This document shows, piece by piece, positions 9,098 to 17,664 of a DNA stretch of 64,000 nucleotides; position 1 is the first letter of the stretch, and each line of letters begins with the position of its first letter. The stretch spans positions 124,001-188,000 of the forward strand of contig NC_005042.1 in NCBI RefSeq assembly GCF_000007925.1, read 5' to 3'. Position numbers and translations under genes: made by a program. This DNA is from Prochlorococcus marinus subsp. marinus str. CCMP1375 (lineage in GTDB: Bacteria; Cyanobacteriota; Cyanobacteriia; PCC-6307; Cyanobiaceae). Below the pieces are notes generated by a model, which saw only the letters and a program-made list of their open reading frames with translations, searched no databases and was not told where the DNA came from.

Positions 9098-10006
9098 TTA
9101 TTTATATGTGTTGGCTTTTAAGTCATTTAAGCTTGTTATGTCTGTATATATTTCTGCAGCATTGTTAGGACTTTCTTGAAGGCGAATCTTATGAAGACTT
9201 GCACCAATACTATGAATAGGATTATTTAATATATCAGCGATATGAAGAGCAATATTTTCTGCCGTGGGGACACAATTGGAAAAGTGAGTGATGTCTTTAT
9301 TTAAAAAAGTGTGATCGAAAGGTTCTATCACTAAATCTTCTACTAATTGCTCAAGTGAAGCAAGGTCACAAAGCATTCCTGTTCTTTTGTCAATTGTTCC
9401 TTTAACTGTAATCTCGACGAAGTAGTTATGCCCATGTCCGTTTGTTCTGGCACATTTCCCATAGATCATTTCATTTTCTTTTTGCGAAAGCTCTTCTCTT
9501 GCAAGACGATGAGCGGCCGAAAAGTGTTTTTTAATGGTTAAGAATGCTTCCATATTTTTTCCAAGATAGTCAGCCCATAGTGAGGGTTGTTCATAGAGCC
9601 TTAACGAGACTAGCGGCAAATAACACTTTAGTCTGTTCCAGATTATTCGTGTCAATGCTTCTGTAGTTGGCAAGCAGCCTTCTGGCTTGGACATATCAAA
9701 CTCTGGCCATGTTTGATTTAAGCAGCGAAAATCAAGCTGGCTTGTTACTTGCTGTTTAATAGCATGTTTAACTTCTGAAAGGTTTAGAACCATGCCATCT
9801 ACATTTAATGATCCTGCCATAGAGACAATCAATTCATAGTTATGTCCATGGCCAGGAGGTATTGCACATTTTCCAAATTGCTTTGAATTATCATTAGCTG
9901 ATAATTCCGGGAGCGAATATTGGTGACTTGCACTAAATAATGCTCGACGAGTTATTACACAGTGGCGTCCTTTCCCATGTGTATTCATAGATGTGACACC
10001 ATTCAT
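9098..10006 (-). CDS. Tandem-domain 6-pyruvoyl-tetrahydropterin synthase/QueD family protein
   Basis: Two PTPS/QueD domains are joined in one 302-residue chain. The first has zinc-type histidines H28, H53 and H55 (GHGHNY) and C47; the second has H166, H191 and H193 (GHGHNY) and C185. The second domain also keeps the Asp-His pair in FDHTFLN. The matching place in the first domain reads LDFRCLN, so the histidine is replaced by phenylalanine (residue 93). The first domain may therefore be a structural or altered-activity copy. Family members convert dihydroneopterin triphosphate to 6-carboxy- or 6-pyruvoyl-tetrahydropterin, for queuosine or biopterin-type products. An internal ATG six codons in (9988) is an alternative start. 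It is followed at once by a RibD-type reductase. Confidence 0.9.
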   Translation of the reverse strand: MNGVTSMNTHGKGRHCVITRRALFSASHQYSLPELSANDNSKQFGKCAIPPGHGHNYELIVSMAGSLNVDGMVLNLSEVKHAIKQQVTSQLDFRCLNQTWPEFDMSKPEGCLPTTEALTRIIWNRLKCYLPLVSLRLYEQPSLWADYLGKNMEAFLTIKKHFSAAHRLAREELSQKENEMIYGKCARTNGHGHNYFVEITVKGTIDKRTGMLCDLASLEQLVEDLVIEPFDHTFLNKDITHFSNCVPTAENIALHIADILNNPIHSIGASLHKIRLQESPNNAAEIYTDITSLNDLKANTYK

Positions 10007-10060
10007 TGAATTTTCACATCAAGATCACCATCTTAATTACTTATTCGCTCATCTGTTTTT

Positions 10061-10633
10061 ATGACTTATAAATTGAGACCTAATCAAGTGATAAAAAAAT
10101 TAGGAGGCCGCATTATCTATCTAGTAGGAATGATGGGTTCAGGAAAGAGCACTACAGGGCCGCATCTTGCTAAATTACTGAAATATAGTTTTATTGATCA
10201 GGATGAATTAATTGAGAAAGTAGCTAAATCTTCCGTTTCACAGATTTTTAGAGAAGAAGGTGAAAATGGTTTTCGTGATATTGAGACTCAAGTTCTCAAG
10301 CAAATTGGTCAAAGACATTCCTTGGTTGTTGCAACTGGAGGAGGTCTTGTAACTCGTTCTGAGAACTGGGGTGTTTTACATCAAGGAATTGTTATTTGGC
10401 TGGATCCAAATCGGGAACTTTTGTTTGCAAGGTTGAAGTCTGATAAAACGGTTGTTCGCCCGTTGTTGGACAATAAAGATCCTAAAGACGTCTTGGACTC
10501 TTTAATAAAGCAACGCTATTTGTCATATGCTGAAGCAGATTTACATATCTCTATCGAGAGGGAAACACCTGAAGAAGTTGCCTTAGTAATTTTCAAAAAA
10601 TTGTCTGAAATAATTAGAGTTCAGGAGGATTAA
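10061..10633 (+). CDS. aroK: Shikimate kinase
   Basis: AroK phosphorylates shikimate at the 3-hydroxyl with ATP, the fifth step of chorismate synthesis. The P-loop GMMGSGKST lies at residues 23-31, followed by the shikimate-binding segments FIDQDELIE and FRDIET and the glycine-rich VVATGGGLV. The lid region contains RPLL. At 190 residues it is close to the usual 170-190, with a short N-terminal extension of about 15 residues before GGRIIYLVGMMG. It is divergent from the PTPS gene and overlaps the 3' end of the convergent CRR7-like gene by 20 bp. Confidence 0.95.
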   Translation: MTYKLRPNQVIKKLGGRIIYLVGMMGSGKSTTGPHLAKLLKYSFIDQDELIEKVAKSSVSQIFREEGENGFRDIETQVLKQIGQRHSLVVATGGGLVTRSENWGVLHQGIVIWLDPNRELLFARLKSDKTVVRPLLDNKDPKDVLDSLIKQRYLSYAEADLHISIERETPEEVALVIFKKLSEIIRVQED

Positions 10634-10877
10634 GACGCACAGCAAACCATTGGATATTAAAACCTGGAGTTATCTCTAGGTCGCATGCAGTATCTAATAA
10701 CCTTTGCGCGGCTTCTACATTAGAAGGATGTTCTTTCAAATCTTCAGGCAGCTCATCCATTTGATTCAACCAATTTTCTAACCATTGAAGAGTTTCTTTT
10801 GAAGTAAGTAGTTTTTCATTTTTGCAAGGTTCCATGACTACATAATTTTCATTATCTCGAATTAGTGGATTAGACAT
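10614..10877 (-). CDS. CRR7-like protein (chlororespiratory reduction 7)
   Basis: The protein is 87 residues long, acidic and soluble. The segments NYVVMEPCKNEKLLT, LPEDLKEHPSNVEAAQRLL and the end PGFNIQWFAVRL match what I remember of the CRR7 family. CRR7 in plants is needed to assemble the hydrophilic part of the chloroplast NDH complex, and cyanobacteria carry homologues. The presence of many ndh genes in this window fits, although they lie elsewhere. The gene is convergent with aroK and shares its last 20 bp with it. The family call was not checked by alignment. Confidence 0.7.
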   Translation of the reverse strand: MSNPLIRDNENYVVMEPCKNEKLLTSKETLQWLENWLNQMDELPEDLKEHPSNVEAAQRLLDTACDLEITPGFNIQWFAVRLNPPEL

Positions 10878-10888
10878 TTTTAAGTGAT

Positions 10889-11614
10889 TTATAAAATTGC
10901 TGGATCAGTCTCTATTAATTTCTTTTCAAGCTGATCACGCCAAGTAAATAAAGGATCTAATCGAGGATTGTCTGCAAAACCAAGACATCCTTTGCCAAAA
11001 AGAGATTCTCCTGATGAAAAAGGAAATCTTAGTAAGGACAATTGAGCTGCTACTGCTATATCTGCAATACTTAGAGAATCTCCAACCAGCCATGGTTGTG
11101 AAGAAACAGAATTTGATAGTTTTTCAAGACTGTTGAGTAATGCAGTACTTTGCCCTTGATTCAGAACTTCTGTTAAACCATTCATAAATTCACAAGGCAA
11201 GTTGTCAATTAAACCTTTAAATGAGTTTGGTAAATCATTAGGTAATAGCGCTTTTCTTAATGATGGGTCTATTGCTGCTGCTTTGATGAGTTCCAAACGA
11301 GCCGCTTTTGCCAAGGTTGTATCTGCCCAATCTTCGATAAGATGAGCCATTGCTGCTTCGTGAGGTTTTTTAGGTAAAAGCTCAGGTTCATTTGTGATAG
11401 TTTCTATATATTGAATAATTTCACTTGAGTCAGAGACAATAGTTTCACCATCTTTTAAAACAGGCACCTGCCTTTGACCAGAAAGTTTAAATACATTAAT
11501 TTGGCCGATTCCAGGAGTGATTTCAACGACTTTGTATTGCAGGTTTTTGGCTTGCAAGAACAACCGGACCTTCAGACAAAATGCTGAATGCTCAAATTGA
11601 TAGAGTTCCAACAT
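10889..11614 (-). CDS. Glutathione S-transferase family protein
   Basis: The protein has 241 residues, with an N-terminal thioredoxin-fold domain (about 1-80) and an all-helical C-terminal domain. The glutathione-binding pattern is visible in RQVPVLKDGETIVSDSSEIIQYIE, where the cis-proline follows V and the Asp-Ser pair contacts glutathione. The motif SLSIADIAVAAQL is the typical N-capping box of the GST core. The first segment LELYQFEHSAFCLKVRLFLQ lacks a classic CxxC but has one cysteine near residue 13. The physiological substrate is unknown. It lies 11 bp upstream of the CRR7-like gene on the same strand. Confidence 0.88.
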   Translation of the reverse strand: MLELYQFEHSAFCLKVRLFLQAKNLQYKVVEITPGIGQINVFKLSGQRQVPVLKDGETIVSDSSEIIQYIETITNEPELLPKKPHEAAMAHLIEDWADTTLAKAARLELIKAAAIDPSLRKALLPNDLPNSFKGLIDNLPCEFMNGLTEVLNQGQSTALLNSLEKLSNSVSSQPWLVGDSLSIADIAVAAQLSLLRFPFSSGESLFGKGCLGFADNPRLDPLFTWRDQLEKKLIETDPAIL

Positions 11615-11673
11615 AAAGTTTTCGAGTCAAACAAGGTCAGAGTAGCTATTAAGGATATGAAATAGAGAAAACA

Positions 11674-11880
11674 ATGGGTGAGTTCTTTTCCAATGTTTCT
11701 AGATATCCAAAGTATCTCATAACAATTATCCTTGGCGTTTTTTTTGCTGCTATAGAACCATTGGTTCGCAGGAGTAGTAATCCTATAACTGCAATATCCC
11801 TTATAGGGGCTTTGATTAGTGGTCTTCTCACACTATTTTTTATTGTTAAAGGTATGGTCTTTCCCTCATCTTTGATTTAG
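11674..11880 (+). CDS. DUF751 family small membrane protein
   Basis: This 68-residue protein has two hydrophobic helices (about 14-27 and 40-60) and matches the cyanobacterial/plastid DUF751 (Ycf33-like) family by [22 protein letters not shown]. The function is unknown. The gene stops two bases before rbfA, and such tight spacing suggests cotranscription. A 60-codon frame on the opposite strand within it is a shadow. Confidence 0.82.
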   Translation: MGEFFSNVSRYPKYLITIILGVFFAAIEPLVRRSSNPITAISLIGALISGLLTLFFIVKGMVFPSSLI

Positions 11881-11882
11881 TC

Positions 11883-12275
11883 ATGGCTCAAAGTCGCCGC
11901 GTTGAGAAAGTAGCTGCACTGATCCGAAAGGAGATGAGTGAGTTGCTAAGCAATGGGATAAGAGATCAAAGAGTGAATACCACAATGATTACAATTACTG
12001 AAGTTGAAGTTTCTGGAGATCTTCAGCATTGCAAGATTTTTGTGAGCATTTATGGAAATGAGATTCAGAAAGATGAAGTTTTTTCTGGCTTAGAAGCCTC
12101 TCAATCTTTTCTTAAAGGCGAATTGGGAAGGAGATTACAGATGCGACGAGCACCTGAAGTTGTTTTTAAATTAGATCGAGGAATGGAAAAGGGGATATCT
12201 GTTTTGAATCTTTTGGAAAAGCTGGAGGCAGAGCGAAATATTAAAGATAAAAAATTGATTGAATTCCAAGAGTAG
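11883..12275 (+). CDS. rbfA: Ribosome-binding factor A
   Basis: RbfA binds the immature 30S subunit and helps the 5' end of 16S rRNA to mature. The 130-residue protein has a KH-type core, visible in [33 protein letters not shown] and [25 protein letters not shown] in the expected order. The C-terminal tail after LEKLE is short and charged. It sits in the tight series DUF751-rbfA-nagZ-hemD. Confidence 0.95.
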   Translation: MAQSRRVEKVAALIRKEMSELLSNGIRDQRVNTTMITITEVEVSGDLQHCKIFVSIYGNEIQKDEVFSGLEASQSFLKGELGRRLQMRRAPEVVFKLDRGMEKGISVLNLLEKLEAERNIKDKKLIEFQE

Positions 12276-12277
12276 CT

Positions 12278-13927
12278 TTGTCTTCCCCACTTCGAAAAGA
12301 TCTTCGTCAAAAGGTTGCTCAGCTTGTAGTTGTAAGAGCTAGTGGTCATGCACTCGATTCTCAAAGGAAATATCCCTCATGGGAACTATCGAATTCAGAA
12401 CTAAAAACGCTTTTGGAAGAAGGAGTGGGCGGAGTAATCTTGCATGGGGGAACTGTTCATGAAATCAAAGATAGATGCAATAAACTCAGCACTTGGTCTA
12501 ATCAACCAATTCTTCTATGTGCAGATGTTGAAGAAGGAGTAGGCCAAAGATTTGAAGGCGGTTCGTGGATGCCACCTCCTATGGCTTTAGGTCTTAGATA
12601 CTTGAAAAACCCTAAAGAGGCTCTTTTATTAGCTCAAGAATACGGCAAATGTATTGGGGCTCAGGCTCGTCGATGTGGATTGAATTGGGTGTTGGCACCA
12701 GTGTGTGATGTAAATAGCGATCCTTTGAATCCTGTAATTAATATGCGGGCTTGGGGATGTAACCCTAATACTGTGTCTGCCCTTGTATGCGCTTTTCATA
12801 GAGGCCTTGTATCTGAAGGAGTCCTCAGTTGTGCAAAACACTTCCCTGGGCATGGTCATACCCAAGTGGATTCTCATTTGGAATTACCAATTGTTGAAAG
12901 TGATATTGCCCGATTAGAGGAAATAGAACTAATCCCTTTTAAGGCTCTTATCGAGCAAGGAGTAAATAGCGTTATGTCTGCTCATATACTTTTTCAAGCG
13001 ATTGATCCTACTTCTTTAGCGACGTTTTCAGAAAAGATATTAAGCGGTCTCCTTAGAGATGAAATTGGCTTTGAGGGCATGGTTGTTACTGATGCTTTGG
13101 TAATGCAAGCGATTAGTCATAGATATGGCAGTGGAGAAGCAGCGGTAATGGCTTTCGAAGCAGGTGCAGATTTGATTCTTATGCCTTTGGAGCCTGTTCA
13201 AGCTATTGATGCAATTGTTGAAGCCCTCCTTTCTGGGAGGATCCCTTTTGAAAAACTTGAATATTCTTTAGAGCGAAGGAATCGAGAAATGTCAAAGTTA
13301 AATATAATAAGTAAGAACTCTATTGAGGAGGATTATTCTTTTCAGATAGGAGAAGAATTTGAGCAATCAAAAGAACTCTCTTTAGTTGATAATATAATTG
13401 ATATTTCTATAGAAACTAGAAATGATTCAAATTTTCAATATTCTCCAGATTTAGTTAATTTAATTAGAATAGATGATCTTTTACCATGCCCATATCTATC
13501 TAGCTCGTCACCGGCTTTGCGGATTCCATCACAATTTGGATGTAAAAATGTTATTTATCATCCCTTGGGAGTTAGCCCTTGGCAAGATAAACCAATGGAG
13601 CCATTAGAAATAGACCGTTTTAATCAAGGACCTTTTTTACTTCAATTATTTGTTCGCGGGAACCCTTTTAGAGGTAATAAAGATGCTAATGAGCCTTGGG
13701 TAGAAGTTGTTGAACAGTTGCAGCAAAAAAATATTCTTAGTGGTTTAGTTGTATATGGCAGCTTTTATTTCTGGGAAAAGTTATTAGTTGTTTTAAAGTC
13801 TTCTATACCAGCTGCGTATAGCCCTGGACAGATGCAAGCAGCGCAGCAAAAAATTCTTGATTTTCTTTTTAAAGCTAATAAGAATCAATTTACTGAAAAA
13901 AATAATCGTGTAGAGTTTACAAATTAA
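12278..13927 (+). CDS. nagZ: Glycoside hydrolase family 3 protein (NagZ-like beta-N-acetylhexosaminidase)
   Basis: The protein has 549 residues. The GH3 catalytic barrel covers about 1-345 and contains the NagZ-type acid/base loop KHFPGHG (K187, H188, H192) and the nucleophile D272 in VVTDALVM. NagZ removes N-acetylglucosamine from recycled or remodelled peptidoglycan fragments. After the barrel there are about 200 less conserved residues (350-549), so the protein is longer than NagZ of enterobacteria, which is about 340. Start is TTG at 12278, two bases after the rbfA stop. hemD follows after 33 bp. Confidence 0.88.
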   Translation: MSSPLRKDLRQKVAQLVVVRASGHALDSQRKYPSWELSNSELKTLLEEGVGGVILHGGTVHEIKDRCNKLSTWSNQPILLCADVEEGVGQRFEGGSWMPPPMALGLRYLKNPKEALLLAQEYGKCIGAQARRCGLNWVLAPVCDVNSDPLNPVINMRAWGCNPNTVSALVCAFHRGLVSEGVLSCAKHFPGHGHTQVDSHLELPIVESDIARLEEIELIPFKALIEQGVNSVMSAHILFQAIDPTSLATFSEKILSGLLRDEIGFEGMVVTDALVMQAISHRYGSGEAAVMAFEAGADLILMPLEPVQAIDAIVEALLSGRIPFEKLEYSLERRNREMSKLNIISKNSIEEDYSFQIGEEFEQSKELSLVDNIIDISIETRNDSNFQYSPDLVNLIRIDDLLPCPYLSSSSPALRIPSQFGCKNVIYHPLGVSPWQDKPMEPLEIDRFNQGPFLLQLFVRGNPFRGNKDANEPWVEVVEQLQQKNILSGLVVYGSFYFWEKLLVVLKSSIPAAYSPGQMQAAQQKILDFLFKANKNQFTEKNNRVEFTN

Positions 13928-13960
13928 ATTAGATAATGATCAATATTGTATTGAGAATTT

Positions 13961-14764
13961 ATGAGTATTGATCCAAATTTGCCTTTAAGTGGGAAAACAG
14001 TAGTTCTTACAAGGTCCCAAGATCAGCAAGCAGAAGCTCGTATTCTCTTTGAGGAGCAAGGGGCTAAAGTCTTAGATATGCCAGCACTGGTAATTGGTCC
14101 TCCGGATGACTGGACTCTTTTGGATAAAGCTTTATTAGATTTGAATAATTTTGATTGGATTATTTTTTCAAGTGCTAATGGCGTTAAAGCAGTTGATGAA
14201 AGAATGAAATTCGCTGGTTCCTCTTTATCGAATAAGCCAAAGAATTTGAACATTGCTGCAATGGGAAGAAAAACGGCTGAAAAATTGAAATTACTAAATC
14301 TGATTCCTGATTTTGTACCACCAGAATTTATTGCTGATAGCTTTCTTAAGCACTTTCCTCTTTCCAGAACATCTTTGAGAGTTTTGATTCCCAGAGTTCA
14401 AACGGGGGGTAGAACACTTTTAGCTGAAACTCTTAGTGATGCAGGTGCTTCTGTGATGGAAGTACCTGCTTATGAATCAACTTGTCCAAAAAATATTCCA
14501 ATAGAAACTGTTAATGCAATAAACAATGGGAAAGTAGATTTAATTGTATTTAGTAGTGCTAAAACTGCATTCCATACTTCTAAATTGCTACAGAAATTCT
14601 TTGGCCATAAATGGAAGGAAATATTATTAGAAGTGAAGATTATTTCAATAGGACCACAGACTAGTATTAATTGTAAAAAATATTTTGATCGCTTAGATGG
14701 AGAGGCAATAAAACATGATTTAAATGGCTTAGTTCAGGCGTGTATTCAATCTATTAAAGTTTAG
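13961..14764 (+). CDS. hemD: Uroporphyrinogen-III synthase
   Basis: HemD closes hydroxymethylbilane with inversion of ring D to give uroporphyrinogen III, the branch point for chlorophyll, haem and sirohaem. The 267-residue protein has the usual two-lobed pattern: LSGKTVVLTRSQDQQAEA at the start, DWIIFSSANGVKAV near 65, and the second lobe with VPAYEST followed by DLIVFSSAKTA. Sequence conservation in this family is low, so the call rests on these repeated lobe motifs and length. It ends 8 bp from the convergent SRPBCC gene. Confidence 0.9.
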   Translation: MSIDPNLPLSGKTVVLTRSQDQQAEARILFEEQGAKVLDMPALVIGPPDDWTLLDKALLDLNNFDWIIFSSANGVKAVDERMKFAGSSLSNKPKNLNIAAMGRKTAEKLKLLNLIPDFVPPEFIADSFLKHFPLSRTSLRVLIPRVQTGGRTLLAETLSDAGASVMEVPAYESTCPKNIPIETVNAINNGKVDLIVFSSAKTAFHTSKLLQKFFGHKWKEILLEVKIISIGPQTSINCKKYFDRLDGEAIKHDLNGLVQACIQSIKV

Positions 14765-14771
14765 TCTTTAT

Positions 14772-15233
14772 TTATAATTTTCCATGTCCACTCTCTACAA
14801 GCTCTTTGAAGTTATCTAGATTATTTTGTAATTCATTCGTTACTAGCTTTCCTAAAATATCTTCTTTCATAAATCTAGCTAATGCCTTAGGTAACTCATA
14901 GGAAATAATTAGCTTTACAATGGTGAAGTTTTCTTTCTCTTCATAAAATCTTACAGATCCTTTTGTTGGTAAACCTCCAATAGATGACCATTCTAATTTT
15001 TGCTTGTCAATTCTTTCATTGATTTTAGCTTGCCATTTAAAGCGAAATCCATTAGCAGCTAATGTCCATTCAGTTAGATCTGGAAGTGTTGTAGTTTCAT
15101 TTTCAATAGTCTTAACTGATTCGATCCATGTCATCCAAAGGGGCATTGCTTCAAGATCACTCCATACTTGCCAAACCTGCTCAACAGGAGCAGTTATTTC
15201 ACTAAATACAGTATGTTCAAGCCATTGTCCCAT
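14772..15233 (-). CDS. SRPBCC (START-like) superfamily protein
   Basis: The protein has 153 residues and the pattern of the polyketide cyclase/dehydrase-like SRPBCC fold: FSEITAPVEQVWQVWSDLEAMPLWMTWIESV at the start and a long C-terminal helix. It should form a hydrophobic ligand cavity, but the ligand is unknown. The start codon is one base from the end of the zeta-carotene desaturase gene on the same strand. That arrangement suggests a shared transcript and perhaps a role with carotenoids or another lipid. Confidence 0.82.
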   Translation of the reverse strand: MGQWLEHTVFSEITAPVEQVWQVWSDLEAMPLWMTWIESVKTIENETTTLPDLTEWTLAANGFRFKWQAKINERIDKQKLEWSSIGGLPTKGSVRFYEEKENFTIVKLIISYELPKALARFMKEDILGKLVTNELQNNLDNFKELVESGHGKL

Positions 15234-15234
15234 G

Positions 15235-16695
15235 TTAATTAACAGATGAATTCTTTTCTAGTTTGATTGCTTTGTTAAGCATTGCAGAAGCGGCTAGATG
15301 TCCGCTCATTGTTGCCCCTTCCATTGAGTCTATATAATCTTGCTGTGTAAAACTTCCTGCTAAGAAGAAGTTGCTTACAGGGGTAGATTGATTAGGTCGA
15401 AATGGTTCCATTCCCGGAGCTTCACGATATAAAGATTGAGTTAGTTTGACAACATTACTCCAAATTAATTTGAGATTTTTTGCTGATGGGAAAAGATCTC
15501 TAACTTGCAAATCTGTGTGAGCAACAATTTCTTCTGTAGATTTGGGAATCCAAGGATCTCCTGGAGTGAGAACGCATTGAAGTAGAGATCCAAGTCCTTT
15601 TTTTTGATAATCTTCTGGACTTGTTAGAGCTAGATCTGCAAAACAGCTGAAATCTGCATCTGCTGTATATAAAAGGTTATCTAGGCCAGAAGGAGTTTCG
15701 AGATCTTTTTGAGCAGCTTGATTTTTTAGTTCAGTGACCCATCCGTCATATCTGAGTTGAACTGTTGCTACCGGGACTGCTTCCAATTTGTCGATAGCAG
15801 CAAATTCAGGGAAAATCCGCCATTCTTTGGGAAGTAAATTTTGAATACCAGGTACATCACATGCAGCAAGATATTTGTCAGCTTTAATTACTTTTTCTCC
15901 TTCAGGTGAATTCATAATCATTTCAGTGACCTCGGGATTATCAATACTTTTAAACCGAAGCTCTTTAACTTTGTGCCTCAAATGGAGGCGCCCTCCTCTT
16001 GCTTCGATATATTCAAGAATTGGCTTGGTTAGCCATTTGTGCGGAGAGCCTTTGAGAAGATTTAATTTGGAAGCTTCGGTTTTTGCTGCAAACATCATAA
16101 ATATTGTGAGCATGCATCTTGCAGAGATTGCTTCACAATCAATAAAGCCTAGTGCATAAGCTATGGGGTTCCACATCCTTTTGATGCTATTCAGGCTTCC
16201 ACCATGACTTAAAAACCATTTTTGAAAACTAATGCTATCTAGAGCACGAATTGTTTTCATTGCTCCATCATAATCAATTAAACCTTGAACAATAGGGCTT
16301 GTGCCTAGTGCTAAAGCATTTCTCAATTTATCTACCCAATTAAGTTGTGGAGTAGTGAAGAAAGCTTTTAATCCATTAAATGGAGCTCCAATAGCAAATC
16401 GAAAATCTAGAGATTTTACATCTCCTCCTTTGTTAACAAATAAATGGGTGTGCTCTTTTGCTAAAAGATTATCAATTGCCCCTACTTTGTCCATTAGAGC
16501 AAAAAGGTTTGCGTAATTAAAGAAAAAGACATGAAGACCCATTTCAATATGATTACCCTCATTGTCTTCCCAGCTGCCAACCTTCCCTCCTAAGAAGGGT
16601 CTAGCTTCATAGAGATCGACTTTATGGCCAGCATCTACAAGATCTACTGCTGCTGAAAGTCCTGCGAGTCCAGCGCCAACTATCGCAACTTGCAT
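15235..16695 (-). CDS. crtQ: 9,9'-di-cis-zeta-carotene desaturase
   Basis: The protein has 486 residues and is a FAD-dependent carotenoid desaturase. The FAD-binding motif [14 protein letters not shown] is at the N-terminus (GAGLAG 7-12), followed by [14 protein letters not shown]. The C-terminal flavin motif [19 protein letters not shown] is typical of the plant-type Pds/Zds enzymes. Features that favour zeta-carotene desaturase over phytoene desaturase are [12 protein letters not shown] and the [21 protein letters not shown] segment. It converts zeta-carotene through neurosporene to prolycopene with plastoquinone as acceptor. The second desaturase, at 42480-43889, is the phytoene type. Confidence 0.93.
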   Translation of the reverse strand: MQVAIVGAGLAGLSAAVDLVDAGHKVDLYEARPFLGGKVGSWEDNEGNHIEMGLHVFFFNYANLFALMDKVGAIDNLLAKEHTHLFVNKGGDVKSLDFRFAIGAPFNGLKAFFTTPQLNWVDKLRNALALGTSPIVQGLIDYDGAMKTIRALDSISFQKWFLSHGGSLNSIKRMWNPIAYALGFIDCEAISARCMLTIFMMFAAKTEASKLNLLKGSPHKWLTKPILEYIEARGGRLHLRHKVKELRFKSIDNPEVTEMIMNSPEGEKVIKADKYLAACDVPGIQNLLPKEWRIFPEFAAIDKLEAVPVATVQLRYDGWVTELKNQAAQKDLETPSGLDNLLYTADADFSCFADLALTSPEDYQKKGLGSLLQCVLTPGDPWIPKSTEEIVAHTDLQVRDLFPSAKNLKLIWSNVVKLTQSLYREAPGMEPFRPNQSTPVSNFFLAGSFTQQDYIDSMEGATMSGHLAASAMLNKAIKLEKNSSVN

Positions 16696-16805
16696 CGCTT
16701 TATTTAGAACAGTCTAGTAATGTCATTAACAATAGAGGAAATGTTGTAGAAGACAAAATTGAATGTTTATTAATAAAGTGAGGTTATGGTATAGCTAACT
16801 ATTTT

Positions 16806-17201
16806 ATGAGTGGTTCTTCCTTGCCAAATACCGAAACTCATACAGCAAATGATGGCAAAGGTATTTTAATTACCCAAGCTGCAATGGTTCAGTTGGCGCG
16901 ACTTTGCCAAGAAAAAGGGTCTGACCAGTTGCTTCGTGTTGGAGTCCGTTCAGGTGGATGTAGTGGGATGAGTTACACGATGGATTTTGTAAATTCAGAT
17001 GCTATAGAGCAAGAGGACGAAGTTTATGAATATCAACCATTTGATGGAACTGCATTTCGAGTGATTTGTGATCCCAAAAGTCTTTTATATATTTATGGAA
17101 TGCAATTAGATTTCAGTAATGAATTAATAGGTGGTGGGTTTAATTTCACTAACCCAAATGCCACACAAACTTGTGGGTGTGGTAGCTCTTTCGCAGTTTA
17201 G
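16806..17201 (+). CDS. IscA/HesB/SufA-type iron-sulfur assembly protein
   Basis: The protein has 131 residues. Three cysteines in the A-type carrier positions are visible: C52 in RSGGCSGMSY and C123/C125 in TCGCGSS near the end. Such proteins carry and pass on Fe-S clusters. The first 18 residues are a polar extension that most A-type proteins lack. The gene is divergent from crtQ and precedes the TPR-like gene by 42 bp. It could be the SufA/IscA of this genome; the distinction is not possible from sequence alone. Confidence 0.92.
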   Translation: MSGSSLPNTETHTANDGKGILITQAAMVQLARLCQEKGSDQLLRVGVRSGGCSGMSYTMDFVNSDAIEQEDEVYEYQPFDGTAFRVICDPKSLLYIYGMQLDFSNELIGGGFNFTNPNATQTCGCGSSFAV

Positions 17202-17243
17202 ATATCTATGTAAAGCTACAATTTACTCACTATTGGTAATCTA

Positions 17244-17663
17244 ATGGATTCAGTAAATGAAAGCCTTTTTGATAGTGCTATGTCTAGATATAAATCTGGG
17301 GCAGATGCCAGTGAGGTAATAAAAGATTTTGTAAGCATTACTAATGCAGCACCTAACCAATCTTCTGGATGGACTTGTTTGTCATGGCTACAATTGCTTT
17401 GTGATCAGCAATATGAAGCTCTTAAATCAGCTCGAATTGCGGTGAAATTAAATGCCCAGGACCCTCAATCTAGAATTAATTTAAGTGTTGCTCTGCTTGA
17501 AACAAATTCGAAGGGAGTAAGAGAACATATTGAATTTGTCAAAAGAGCCTTGTTACTTGTTCCAGAGTTGCAAGAAGAATTAAAAGAGTCAATTGAAGAT
17601 GGACTGAATCGTAAGCCTAATTGGGATGCTTTGAAAAAGATTCAGGTATGGTTGGATCTTTAA
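17244..17663 (+). CDS. TPR-like small protein, function unknown
   Basis: The protein has 139 residues, is soluble and probably all-helical. The central part, SSGWTCLSWLQLLCDQQYEALKSARIAVKLNAQDPQSRINLSVALLETN in the translation, has the helix-turn-helix spacing of tetratricopeptide repeats, with the typical A and P positions (only key words are quoted: ALKSARIAVKLNAQDP). No catalytic motif is seen. It lies one base before the LpxB-related gene, so the two are surely cotranscribed. Confidence 0.7.
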   Translation: MDSVNESLFDSAMSRYKSGADASEVIKDFVSITNAAPNQSSGWTCLSWLQLLCDQQYEALKSARIAVKLNAQDPQSRINLSVALLETNSKGVREHIEFVKRALLLVPELQEELKESIEDGLNRKPNWDALKKIQVWLDL

Positions 17664-17664
17664 T

